From: Aquatica leii
Taxonomy: Eukaryota > Arthropoda > Insecta > Coleoptera > Lampyridae
Assembly: GCA_035610365.1 (NCBI GenBank)
Contig: CM069432.1
Coordinates: forward strand, 187,225,027 to 187,289,026
Length of the DNA: 64,000 nt
Direction: 5' to 3'
Shown in pieces: positions 35,700 through 46,599 of the stretch. Within the stretch, counting starts at the first letter, position 1; each line of letters begins with the position of its first letter. The notes beneath the pieces are model-generated. The model did no database searches, was not told the DNA's origin, and saw only the letters and a list, made by a program, of their open reading frames with translations. Position numbers and translations under genes: made by a program.

Positions 35700-36185
35700 A
35701 AATCGTAAGAACAATTTGATTAATTTCGCGGGATATAAACTTCTAGACTAAAATGGCGTGTGCGCAAGAATAGGCGCCAATTCCCGTTATTGAGAGCTAC
35801 CCTGCTGTTTGTTATTTATGCTGTGGTTAAATTATCTCGTCTTCATCTTTTTGTTTTGGTACACGAACTTTAACGCATGTTTCGTACGTTCATTGACACT
35901 TGAATACTTGTCAACAGTATGTCATGTTATTATTGTTTGGCTGCACTAACGAAGCGTTCAAGAATACGTTCTCTTCTTTAATAATCAAGAATACCGCTTC
36001 TGGAAAATTATGTGTTCTGGCTAAAACTAAATAATAACGATAGATAGGATAGACTGAACAATTTAGCAATACTTAAAAAACAAACCATCTAGTTGAATTT
36101 TAAACAATTTTATCAGAAAAAGGTTCTAAATCGAGTTTTTAAATGTTTATTTTTCTATTCGCTATAGTTTACTTATAATGCCTAA
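35700..36185. other. intergenic before Harbinger element 2
   Basis: No gene or element recognised. Confidence 0.35.
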
Positions 36186-36491
36186 GGCCCGTATTTATAA
36201 ACGATGCTCAGCTTGAGGCCAAGCACGTACTCAAGTAACCATGCCTTAGGACCGATTGTAGCTCAAGTACGCGTTCCGCTTTATAAAACATACTTCGGGT
36301 TTACTCGCATAAAGCGGTGCTCAAGTACTGAAAGTTAGGGAATTTTACATAAGTTTTAGTAACTTTCACTTACTTTCACCGCTTTCACTGTCAAAATTTC
36401 ACTGATTTAAGATTGTGATTGAATTATCATTGAAGGTAAGTAATAAATACTTGAGTGTTTTTAGTTGATTATAAAATATATTAAATAACAC

Positions 36492-37425
36492 TTGTTAAGC
36501 ACAGCACAGCTTGTTAAGGACAATCCTATAATTGAAAACAAGAGGACAGATGGTGCTTTGGTATTGAAAAAAAACAGGGCTTGGGAATTGATAACTACAT
36601 GTTATAATTCCCAACCCGAAATTGATACCGTGCGAACTGTGGTGCAGCTTAAAAAACTTTGGAATAATGTAAAACAAGGGTACGTTTAAATACCTATTAC
36701 AAGTCATTCCAAAAATTAAAAAACAAAATATTAGATGTATACAATTTTTATTATTTTAGAAAGCGTAAAGAGAGCACAGCACTGCGTCACAGCATGCTTT
36801 TGACAGGTGGAGGACCACCAAAAAAACCATGTCTGGACCCAGTGCTACAAGTAGTAGAAGATGCTGCACCCAGTCTCGATGTAAGCGTCATCTGTTCTTG
36901 GGACAACACAGCTTCATTTGAAAAAGGTGAACATGCAGAACTCTAATTGTATTATTAATCAATAAATCAATTTAAACCACTTTGTAGATGAAGCTGTAAA
37001 ATCCTTAACAGCTACAGAAGAAGCTGTTTCTGAACCACCAACAGGTGCAATTTTGTTATATTTATGAATGCATACAAAGTTATAAACAAATATATTTTAG
37101 TTGATCCTGATGTTTCCACCTTGCAGCTTCCTTCTGCGAGTACTGTGCATAGTGAAAATGCACTACCTGGTGGTAAGTATAACATGTAAATGTATATAAC
37201 ATTAACAGAGAAATCTTAGTTTCAGTTATTACTCCTATATCAAAAAGAGTAGTAACTGAGAAAAAGGCCAGGGTGAACAAAGTACTCGACGCCGCCCAAC
37301 AGCAACAAGAAATATTTGAAATAAAAAAACAAATCTTAACACAAGATCTGCTTTGGGCGACGGAAAGAAGGAAGCAAAAAGAGAAATTAATGAAATTGCG
37401 AGTGGAAGCAGCAGAAGGTCAGTAA
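36492..37425 (+). CDS. Harbinger Myb/SANT-like partner protein, open throughout
   Basis: Five exons join in phase: 36492-36679, 36760-36926, 36988-37044, 37101-37172 and 37226-37425 (684 nt, about 227 residues plus stop). The opening carries IIENKRTDG, KKNRAWELITTCYNSQPEID and RTVVQLKKLWNNVKQGKRKE, a Myb/SANT-like domain, followed by the LLTGGGPPKKP motif and a charged coiled-coil tail. The first 15-20 residues of the family are not visible, because a stop lies two codons upstream of 36492 and no ATG was found; an upstream exon or 5' decay is possible. Known role: binding of element ends and nuclear import of the transposase. Confidence 0.7.
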
Positions 37426-37483
37426 ATGATTATGATAGAGTTTCTGTAAACATATTTTAAGTTTTATTTTGTAATTATTATAT

Positions 37484-38719
37484 TTAATAACAAATTCTGT
37501 ATGATGTATTTATTTCATATGAAGTGATTAAAAAAAAAGTAATATCTAAATTTCTATTGCCTAAAATGTTGTTCAATAAATGTCTTCGAAAATCCAATCC
37601 TCGTTCAGCATCAGGTATGTTCCTGGCAATAGGTATTTTGTTAACAATATATTCATCAACAAATTCTTCGTTCTCACGTAAACCTATATTATACAGTGTT
37701 GCTGTTGCACATATGATAGCGACTGATGTCTTCAATTTGGTCTCGTTGAAGACATGGAAACCGCCTTTTCCACGTTCCAAATAATCTTTCAACAATATTT
37801 CTAGTTCGTATATGTGCTGTGTTATAGCGAACTTCTTCGTCAATCGCTATTATAAAATTTAAAGAGTTTTTCTTGTTCTGAATATTTAATTTCAAATTAC
37901 ATTACCTGGCTGTAACATTGGTGTAAGTAAGTAATGCCTACATGCATATCCATTATCTCCTATTAATAATCCTAGAATGTTGCCCCTTTCAAATCTTACT
38001 CTTAAAGCACTACGATCAAATATAACACTATCGTGGCTTGATCCAGGGTGTCGAACAACAATGTCAAGTATTTCTCTGTTAGGCCCAGCAACAACTTACA
38101 AGGATTTTGTTTTTGTAAAATATTTCTTTTCGTCAATATAAGTATACCTGTACGTTTGAAGAAAAAAACCCTTTTCTGTTTCGAAACACTTCTGCATGAT
38201 TTCCTCCAGGGTTTGCTATTTTAATATGTATCTATCTATACATCCGGAAATGTTGGGAAAGTTAGCAACCTCATAAAATTTTTTAATATTTGTCCTAAAT
38301 CCTTGTGCGGTGCGAGGAAAGCTAATAAACTCTGGTAAATGTTCTGCTATTAATATTGACACTCTTCGTATTATAAGGCTTATTGTAGATTGGCTAATTC
38401 CACGCAAATCACCAGACACAAGTTGAAAATTACATGTAGCATAAAACCGTAAACAAATACATAATTGTAAAATTGGTGGAATGGGTAGACCACGATTATC
38501 CGGTTTTTGTAATCCTTCAATAATTAGCGGCAAAAGATCATTAGAGACAGTTTCTTTCCGAAAACGATAACGAATACGAAATTCTTTTGTATTAAAAAAT
38601 TCCATTGGGTTTTCCATATTACGTATATATCTTTTTGGGACACGTTCGTCATTAATTTCTTCTTCAACAATATCCATGTATTCTAAAAACTCTTCTATTT
38701 CTTCATAATCTTCCAACAT
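37484..38719 (-). pseudogene. Harbinger transposase 2, frame-broken
   Basis: The ATG at 38719 opens MLEDYEEIEEFLEYMD. The N-terminal HTH region ends in NISGCIDRYI, where the conserved GCIDGTH has lost its Gly-Thr-His, and a stop follows. The middle survives in another frame: EILDIVVRHPGSSHDS and GLLIGDNGYACRHYLL (second Asp). IVERLFGTWKRRFPCL (the Glu) is at about 37830, and after one more frameshift the C-terminus NETKLKTSVAIICATATLYN follows. The triad residues are present, but in at least three frames. Confidence 0.8.
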
Positions 38720-39232
38720 TGTTAATTTTGTTAAACGTGAATTAAGGTTATGTTTTGCTTTTAAAGTGACACTCCCGCTAAAACCGTTGCTAAAGGTAGC
38801 TCGATCGTTACCTTGAGCACCGCATGCGCATTTACGGCATCTGCCGTACTTGAACATTGTAAAATACAAACATTACGTCATCTCGTGCTTAAGTATGAGC
38901 ACGACCTTAAGTATTGTTTATAAATACGGGCATTAGATACGAGATACGTAAACATGTACACAATAACCAAAATGAGATTTTTTTTCATGTTTTGGTTTAA
39001 ACTTACTTAGATGATAACTTTTCTTTTGTGCATTTTTTTAAACATATTTGAGAAACACTTGCACATTCATTGCGATTGTAAAAGTAATTTGACAAGTAAA
39101 TAATTAAACGTCAAACTATTTCTTGTTGTAGATATACTTGTGATAAAAACTACAGTAATTATTTATTTTTAGTTTTTATTTTGTGTCATGTGAAACATAA
39201 AATTTTATATTTATCACTGGCGTTACTGAATT

Positions 39233-39683
39233 ATTATGCTCATCGACCTGGCAACATCGTAAAGCTACGTTTTCCTCTGGATGAGTAATCTGTATACTTT
39301 TGCAATGTGTTTGTTTGTCTCAAACATGTAGAAAAGGAAGTACATTTGTTTATTGTTATGGTACGCACTACTTGTCAATTTATGTTGACAAATTTATAAC
39401 CTCAAATTTTAGAATCGGTTCTAGCAGCATTATTTGAAGTACGTAGATAGTAAAATGAATTGAATCAAACTTTAAACGTGAAATATAAATACAATGTATA
39501 TTTATCTTGAAGTAGGAATATGTAAAAGTAAACAAATACAATTGTCGTTTGACAAGTAGTGCGTACCGTTTGTTGACAAATACTATTTCTATCTCTTACA
39601 ATGTTGTGTACACTTTGCAGCCTGCGATTACTCGTCCAGAGGGAAGCATAGCTTTCCGTTGTTGCCAGGTCGATGATTATGCT
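39233..39683. mobile_element. hAT-type MITE, 435 bp
   Basis: The element spans 39241-39675. It begins CATCGACCTGGCAACA and ends with the reverse complement CCAGGTCGATG preceded by TGTTG. ATTATGCT flanks it on both sides (39233-39240 and 39676-39683), an exact 8-bp duplication as made by hAT transposases. The arms align further in (CTCTGGATGAGTAATC and its counterpart, then GGTACGCACTACTTGTCAA). No coding capacity. Confidence 0.85.
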
Positions 39684-40026
39684 CATTGAGCAACATACAT
39701 CTTTCGGACTAGAATACCAGATACATTTTTAAATATGAATTATATTCATATTATAAATCATATTTTTTAAACAAAAACATTCAATGTAGTTTAACTGGAC
39801 GCGAAATTAGTTCTGTTTTTTTTTCTTATTTGACGTTTAATTAAAATCTATGTATAATTTTTTCTAGACACGGAGAGAAATATTATGCTGAATTTAATCA
39901 TTACAATTTCATATTTAAAGCATTTGCTTTTTTTCTAAAACTGATCCACATTCAAATAAAATCAAAACTACATGTTCTAAAACTTAAAGTAAATTTCTTA
40001 TTGCAATCCAAACATGTTTTTATTAA

Positions 40027-42627
40027 GGGAGGGGTTAGGGTTTCAGCGTAAAAAAAACACTTTTTTTGCGATTTTTTTCTCAAATATAGATTGAGCAATT
40101 TTATTCGAACCTTTTGTACATTATTGAGCATACTTTTGACAATGTTGTGTAATTTTATCATGCAGAAATATTGAAGCATAAGCCGGTAACAGAGCTTCCC
40201 CTAGAACGTCGTGGGAAAAAAACAATTTGCCGTGTTCACTATAACTCGGCCGGAAATTATCTGAAAATGAAAAACCATGAAAATTTAGTCAAATAATAAT
40301 CAAATCTTCCCCCCAACGTTCTCTGATCATTTTTTTTCATTTAAAAATTTTTGGCGGCCGTCTAAAGTGTGAACTGTTATTGTCCACGAAAAATTCCGCC
40401 ATTTTGTGGGTGGGAAACACCCTTAATGTAAAAAAAAATTTAACTAAAGGTTGGGGGGAGGTATTTTATATATAGAAAATGTGTACAAAGTTTCAAATGA
40501 ATCGGTCAAGTAGTTTTTAAATGGCAGTGAACACGGACTTTGAAAAAGTAGTTTTGAGAAAAACGCGTCTAAAGTTTATGAACTAAAAAAGTGAAGAAAA
40601 AAATTTGTTTTTCCAACTTACACAGAATCATCGATTCCAGCTCCATACAGCAGACTTCCTGCGGCATTGTCGATGTTTTCAGCCTTTTTCTCTCAAGTCT
40701 TTTTTTATTCTGGCTTCTTTGCTCTGCTGCTCAGCCTGAATCTCAGCCCTGTAAATGCGATTGCTGTCCGCGAATGTTGCATAATCATGAGCGCTTGGGC
40801 CGACACTGACGTTCATATCAGACAGAAAAGTTAGAAAAGCACCAGCACCTTCATTGAAAGTGCATGCAGCTACATAAGATCTGCTGCCAGATAATTTGTT
40901 CGGTGCAATTCTCCAAATAAGCTGGTTTAAACTTTCGTTGGCATTTTGAGTAAAGCCTCCAAGACACCTTTCTAGAAGTTCGTCTTTACTCAAATCTTCA
41001 TAAATCGGTTTGATCGCTTGTATATCTTGTGAAAGTGGAGTGTAGTCATGTTTGAAATTTTCCACTCCTGTTGTGGCCAAAGCTTTTTGATATGGACACC
41101 ACGAGTTCTCACCGCTCAAGCACTTATGGTGTTGAGGGTTATCGTCTGTTGACTGCTGGTGGTAGAACGTCGTCCAGATTGCATTTTTCATTCCTTCCAG
41201 CGAATCACAATTATGTCTGATTGCTGCTCCGTAGTATCGACTCAAATTATCAATGACGTTTCCAGTGAGCTTTCCTTTGCCGCCGAGTAACTTACTTTGC
41301 CTTGTTTTGCTAGCATTCTTTCCGGTTTTTACAACTTTATTTTCTACAGTTTTATTCACTAGATCACGTAGACGTTTACCCATTCTTTTTTGCACGTGAC
41401 CTACACATTCTGTTTTATTTATAGTGAAATTTTCACCGTAAGGTTTAGCTTTCACTAAATTGCCGTAAGTTTTACTGTCACCGTCTCCGATATAGTTGCT
41501 GATCTTTGCTCCGTAATTTTTTCTGATCAGCGGAACAATTCGATAACAGCATTAACTTGCATGTTACCTGATGGTCCTGTGTGATTGGCTTGGCATTCAT
41601 CATTTTCAACATGTTCTTGGTACCACTTTTCAAATTCATTAGTATTTAATTGCTTTCTCCATAATTTGCAAGCCTGACAGTGTGAACTACTTATGAAAAT
41701 ATCGATAACTTTTCTAGACCAATATCCAATCAAGGAAGTCACCAGAAACGGTCAAAGTGTCTGACTCCGAATTTGCACGTGTTTGCTGTTTTTCTTCGTC
41801 TGCGGCAGAAACAAGAAATTTTTCAGCAGTCGTTTGGATGCTGCAGCAAATTGATTTTATGAGATTCTAATAAGATGGTTTAGATAAAAAACTACTTGCG
41901 ATGTCCATGAGCCCGCAAAATTTATTGCAGCCTGCTAAACTCAAATCTAATGTACGCATTACAAAGGTAAAACGAGTGTTGATTTCATAGCGATGACCAG
42001 TTTTTTCACTCGGCGGTATAAAGCGTGGATCACAATTTGCACATTTGACTTGGATTTGGAAGCCAAGGCCTTCTTTTTTGCAGCTTTTGAACTCAACTGA
42101 ACCATCACACTGAGCACATTTCACTAAACTTGCGATGGTTGAGAAAACAAGCAAAAATCGATGATTTTGTAATGTTTTACAACGTCTTCTGGTACACTTG
42201 CACTGGTATTTAGCTTGATTTTCTTCGATGAAGCACTTTTTGTGGTAGCCTCATCTTTAATTATTTTATTCGGATTAAACCTTTTTTTTGATCTACACAA
42301 ATAAGTCTTTCCACTTTGTCGGTCTTCTCTCGAAACTTTGCTTACTCTCGGCATTTTTGTACAGGAAATTTCTTGAGAAAATTATAAAATGACAAGCGCA
42401 CGGTCGAACGTCAAAGCAATGAATAAACTGTATACCTGTTTGACAGCTACACCGCTATCCCGATCGCCCATAGCGTTAAAGGCCAGGAAATTGATAAGAC
42501 AATAACTTCAAGAATATTGCTTAGATGGGCTTAAAATTTTAAAGATATATTCTTAAAATGTTAAACAATAAGATAAGACAAAAAAAAGAAATTCGATTTT
42601 TCGAAAGTGAAAACCCTAACCCAGCCC
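40027..42627 (-). mobile_element. Mutator-like element, about 2.6 kb
   Basis: Short inverted ends, GGGAGGGGTTAGGGTTT on the left and GGGCTGGGTTAGGGTTTTC in reverse on the right, bracket a minus-strand transposase gene. TTAA is found directly outside both ends; this may be chance, since Mutator elements usually duplicate 8-10 bp and no such repeat is visible. The left non-coding part (40027-40670) has A/T runs only. Confidence 0.7.
40679..42354 (-). pseudogene. Mutator-like (Mutsu-domain type) transposase, broken
   Basis: From the ATG at 42354 (MPRVSKVSREDRQSGK), pieces follow in order: a Cys-rich segment CAQCDGSVEF and CANCDPRF; HRYEINTRFTFVMRTLDLSL and FCGLMDIASSF; TRANSESDTLTVSGD; SLIGYWSRKVIDIFISSSHC; YGAKISNYIGDGDSKTYGNL; CVGHVQKRMGKRLRDL; SRYYGAAIRHNC; ENSWCPYQKALA; and NANESLNQLIWRIAPNK. 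This matches the Mutator-like transposase domain common in arthropods and molluscs. There are stops near 41867 and 41530 and frame changes between pieces. The residues after VSGD, normally a TW-KRGF block, are deleted. The C-terminus (40679-41455) is open for 258 codons. Confidence 0.8.
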
Positions 42628-42639
42628 TTAATTCATTCA

Positions 42640-42950
42640 TAATTATAATGATGCAAAGAAAAAGTTTTTGTTAAAGTTAAGACTACAAATTGATCAAATT
42701 CAACCAATTTCTATAAGAAATCATATCAACGATTAAAGTACGTAATAAATTACTACCAAACCACAAGTAGGCGTTTTAAGTGAGCATTTATGTTATCACT
42801 ATTTGTTTCACGCTGGTCTCGAATAAGGTATCAGCAATTTAATTTAAGTTAAGGTTCGCAATATATGCTAAATTCTTTGCTAAAGCTGTGGCAAAGATAA
42901 ATTAACGTGTAACGTTACTCCGACAGTCTTTTGTTTGGAACTATACGACA
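42640..42950. other. short intergenic, nothing recognised
   Basis: AT-rich; no feature seen. Confidence 0.3.
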
Positions 42951-43320
42951 TGGATCCATCATTTTATAGTGAGTTGCTTGCAGAATATAACCTATAACTC
43001 ACTACATTAATTAGTGAATGATTGGAAACTATAAGAAACTTACCAGTAAGTATTGACTCTGATTTTGAATATTGTTCACTTTCGTTATATATTAGAATTA
43101 TGTCGCCAAGCTTGCACATTTTTTGGCATGTATGACTTAGTTTTTTTGCAATAAAATGAAATTATCGTGCATTTGCTTTTCTTTTAGAAAAAGAAATTGA
43201 TGTTACATCTCTTGTGTGCCTAACGGAAAATCATTTGGACATATTTAAGGAAGCTGAACTTGGGTTGATTGTAAAGTTTAGAAGTTGGAGAATCCTTTGA
43301 CAGAAAAAAAAAACTTTCCA
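42951..43320 (+). pseudogene. possible SAM-domain gene relic
   Basis: An ATG opens MDPSFYSELLAEYNL, then a TAA interrupts. After an apparent intron, EKEIDVTSLVCLTENHLDIF and KEAELGLIVKFRSW resemble the second half of a SAM domain (the D...LL.LTE.DL...G...K pattern). Stops at several points argue for a decayed gene or a transposon-borne fragment. Identification rests on pattern only. Confidence 0.3.
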
Positions 43321-45100
43321 AAAGTTACAAAATTATTTAACTCATCGGATGGTGTAGATTCGACTAATATTCTAAGTGTAACGAACTATTAATGCTGATG
43401 CGTGTACTAATTGGCGTCAAGGACAGTATTATTTGGATCGGTAATATTACCAATAATTATAAATTTTAATGTAATCTAGGATTAAACCATAAACTGTAGT
43501 GATGATAAAAATATAACACATTTATTTTGAATTTAGCAAATAAATACGTTTAAACTATGTGTATATTTACTGAAATCATTCATACCCTGGAGCTGCACAA
43601 AAGTAAACATTATGGCACTGCGTGCTTAAATTAATACAAAGTGTTATTACTATTAAACCTATTAATGATAAATCGCAACAATCAACAGAGATAAGAAAAA
43701 GCAGTACTTGTCATAACTATGGTTACGATCACATTAAGCAACTTTAGAATCATAATGGAAAACGATGTTTTCTTAAATTGATATATTATAAAATCTATAC
43801 AATTATTTTTCAAAATATTTGTTGTAATAAAATGAAAGTTTTATTTAAGCGTACATCGGCTTGACTCAAAACCAACAGCCTATTTGCATGAAATATAGCT
43901 GTTTTTGCTTTATTACAGTAAACTTTTCTCTCCGTGGAGAAAGAACAAATAATTTTTTGTTCGAGAGTTGTGGCATACACTCTCTCGTGGTATTCGTACT
44001 ATAGATCTTTGCATTTGTTTATTGCATTTAATAACCTCCTAATTTAAATAAGTTTTGATAAAACACGGTTAAAATCTCCAACGTGTACATAGAAGTAAAC
44101 TAAATCGGCACAATTGTGAAAATTTCTACCAGAGAGTACCACTGCGTATATATGCTTTCCTATAGCTTTATTAATGTTGTTATTTACTTCTATGTAAATG
44201 CTGGGAATTTGAACCGTGTTTTATTTTGCAGTTATTAAACATGGCATAGCATAAATAATTATAAATTTGTATTAATATGTTTTTTTAGCGTATATCATAA
44301 ATTACGACAAAAAACAAGATGTTTTTATGTAGATAAACATCTTAGATAACTTCATGTAGGTAACTTACAAAACTCCTCATTAACTGCTTGTTTTTCAAAA
44401 CTTTATGAAATATCCGTTAACATTTAGCAATCTGAGAATATACAATGCTTTGACAAAAAGGAGAAACACTAATAATTGTTTAAGCTTACAATTCACGAAT
44501 AACAAATTACTTTTTGTAAATTGTGATTATATTAACTATTTGCCAACAATACTTTGAATTTTGGTTTAACTTGAATACTTCTTGCAAAGTAAATTTACAT
44601 AGGATTCGTGATAGTGCTAAAAAAATTAAAAAAAAACATTATTTTTTTATATAACTAAAAGAATTCGTGTTGTGGCAATTCAACAAAATTTAATAGAATG
44701 TTAATAACAATTACCGTATAATTAAGAAAAGAAATAAGAGATTATTATTAAAAGTTTATTGGTTCTCAAATATTATTACTTTCAAAGCTAACAGAACATT
44801 AAATTGTGATGACAACTAAAAAAATTTAGTAATTGTAACTAATTTACGTTCTTCATAATGGAGTAACATCTCATGCACACATATTTATTAGATTTAGAAA
44901 TTGGTTTTAAGAAATAAACAAAAGTTTAGCAATTCATAAATTGCTTTACTGTTGTTGTATCATAAGTTTTTAGTGCCTTGTGTTACATGGGATGGCCAGT
45001 TATGTAAAATTAATTTCACAATCTCTTAATAATTTTGCGTATCTACAATAAATATGCAATAAACATTTACAATTTTAATAAACATTTAACTAGTTATTTT
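43321..45100. other. intergenic, one small MITE
   Basis: AT-rich; apart from the inverted-repeat element at 44061-44221, nothing recognisable was seen. Confidence 0.4.
44059..44223. mobile_element. mariner-type MITE, 161 bp
   Basis: Inverted arms of about 40 bp: the left starts AAACACGGTTAAAATCTCCA, and the right in reverse starts AAACACGGTTCAAATTCCCA; both continue to TACATAGAAGTAAA. TA lies directly outside each end (44059-44060 and 44222-44223), as expected for Tc1/mariner-type insertion. No coding capacity. Confidence 0.65.
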
Positions 45101-45624
45101 TTACAATCCAACGAGTTTTGCCCCAATTGCGCCTAAATAAGATGTTGCTTTTCTTGTAACTTGTTTCATTGCTTCAAAGGGCAGCTACAATTTACATACA
45201 CAATTTTTATGATTCAAATATATTAAGATTACTTACATCGACAGCCGCATTAAGAAAGTTGGAAAAACCTTCGTAACTATTTACAATTGCATTTCCAAAT
45301 GAACGAAATTGGTCACCGTTATTTCCATACTTTTCTTCTTCTGAAATCGTATCAATTAATGGTTTTGGATGAGCAATATTTCCGTAAATTTTTTGAGCGT
45401 ATTCATAAAGGGATGGTTTTGGTTGATCAAAAAACGCTTCTTCTCTTCCTTTAGTGCGTAAGAACTCATTCTGCGTTAAATAGTTGAATATGTAACTAAC
45501 TAAAAAATATATATTAACTTACGTGTTGTTCTAGATCAACGATTGCGGAAACGGAGAAATTGCCGGCGGGTAATGCGTGCGTAATCACAAACGTTGACAG
45601 TAAAACGACTGTTTTGTAATACAT
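45101..45624 (-). CDS. small secreted protein of unknown function, 139 residues
   Basis: Three exons, 45624-45523, 45470-45237 and 45184-45101, join in phase 0 with introns of 52 nt each. Residues 1-20 form a signal peptide: MYYK, then a hydrophobic run, then HALPA. The mature part has PKPSLYEYAQKIYGNIAHPK, an acidic EEEKYGNN stretch, FGNAIVNSYEGFSNFLNAA and the C-terminus RKATSYLGAIGAKLVGL. No Cys pattern, glycosyl-hydrolase or odorant-binding signature is visible. It lies in tandem, same strand, with the similarly built gene at 45972-46388. I do not recognise the family. A secreted haemolymph, glandular or cuticle role is possible, but this is inference. Confidence 0.8.
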
Positions 45625-45660
45625 TTTTTTTAACCGAGAAACTTATTTCTAAACTCTGGT

Positions 45661-45670
45661 TATATATATA
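45661..45670 (-). promoter_or_regulatory. possible TATA box of the 45101-45624 gene
   Basis: TATATATATA lies 36 bases upstream of the ATG. If used, the leader would be only a few bases long, so it may be a chance dinucleotide run. Confidence 0.3.
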
Positions 45671-45971
45671 AAAGTAATAAACAAAATAAAACTTTCACGT
45701 GCGCGTTGCACTTCGTAACGTTTAAAATACTGTTGAATTTTTTCTAAATCAAAACTGAAGAATGTCTTCGAAGAAAGAGAAAAGGAAATAAGGACTTGAA
45801 TAAAAATGAACGCGAAATTAATAACTTTCACTTAAACCATCTTATATTCCCTCCTTCTCTATACGTGTGTAATTATACAGAATAATTTATATATTTAAAG
45901 TGTCATTAAAAAGTATTAAATACGAATCTATACACATTTCTAATTTTATAATTATGTAATTAACGCAATCC

Positions 45972-46388
45972 TTAATAAGACGATACGGTTTCTGGAGTTT
46001 TATTGTGTTGCACAAATGGGTTTCTTAGTAATTTAGATACAGATTGAAGTACACCGATTGGTATCTAAAATATCGCGTAACAGTTAATGTAATAGAAAAC
46101 AGCTAGTTAAACGTACCTGAAAAATGTCGTCAATTATTCTAGCAACGGCAACTCCTGGTTTTACATGATGAACTTCCGGTGGAGATGTCGTTTGTGGTTT
46201 ATACTCGTCTTTAATTTCTGGATTCACATTGTTACTAATCAAATCATCCTTGGACTATAATTTTCACGTAGAAAAGAAAGTTTAATTAACATTAATATAA
46301 TTACCTTATCAGTTGACGTGACAGGCACTGCGGCTATACTAGCTAATACTAACGCAATCGTAATAAATAAAAACAAAGCGTTCTTCAT
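45972..46388 (-). CDS. small secreted protein of unknown function, 104 residues
   Basis: Exons 46388-46305, 46254-46117 and 46064-45972 join in phase 0 (introns of 50 and 52 nt). Residues 1-20 are a clear signal peptide (MKNALFLFITIALVL, then ASIAA). The mature part is Pro- and acid-rich (KDEYKPQTTSPPEVHHVKPG), followed by VARIIDDIFQ and IPIGVLQSVSKLLRNPF. A leader intron with good splice sites (46449-46392) precedes the ATG. The exon plan (signal-peptide exon, middle exon, last exon opening with a hydrophobic-Pro pair) mirrors the neighbour at 45101-45624, suggesting an ancient tandem duplication. No known domain. Confidence 0.8.
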
Positions 46389-46390
46389 TT

Positions 46391-46534
46391 TCTGTAAATT
46401 TAAATTGAAATCTGTTTACAGTTATATAACGATTAAAACATCTACTTACTTGGAGAAAGGTATACAAGCTTGCAATGACAGAGTTCGTCGATCGCTGAAT
46501 ATTGCAGATTGTTTATGCTTCAAAGATCATATAC
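46391..46534 (-). promoter_or_regulatory. leader exon, leader intron and TATA-like motif of the 45972-46388 gene
   Basis: On minus, GTATATGA near 46529-46534 is followed by a short exon ending CTTTCTCCAA before GTAAGT (46450/46449), and the acceptor TTTACAG ends at 46392, just before AAATG. The start of transcription is inferred. Confidence 0.4.
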
Positions 46535-46599
46535 TGCCTATCCCCACATTACCTTTTCAGTATGATTAATCTATTAATCTTATTCAATTAAAGACTGTA

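Larger units (their letters stand above)
36186..38932. mobile_element. PIF/Harbinger DNA transposon 2, about 2.75 kb
   Basis: The left end is GGCCCGTATTTATAAACGAT; the right end in reverse is TGCCCGTATTTATAAACAAT, and similarity extends inward with GCTCAAG/CTTGAGC-type motifs. The flanks are TAA on the left and TTA on the right, one change away from the TWA target duplication normal for Harbinger. A Myb/SANT-like gene on plus converges on a transposase on minus. The inverted repeats are unlike those of the element at 3429, so it is a different family. Confidence 0.85.

Noticed and set aside
40022-42631. piggyBac element because TTAA flanks both ends
   Set aside because: The protein inside is Mutator-like and the termini do not look like piggyBac; TTAA is a common word in such AT-rich DNA.
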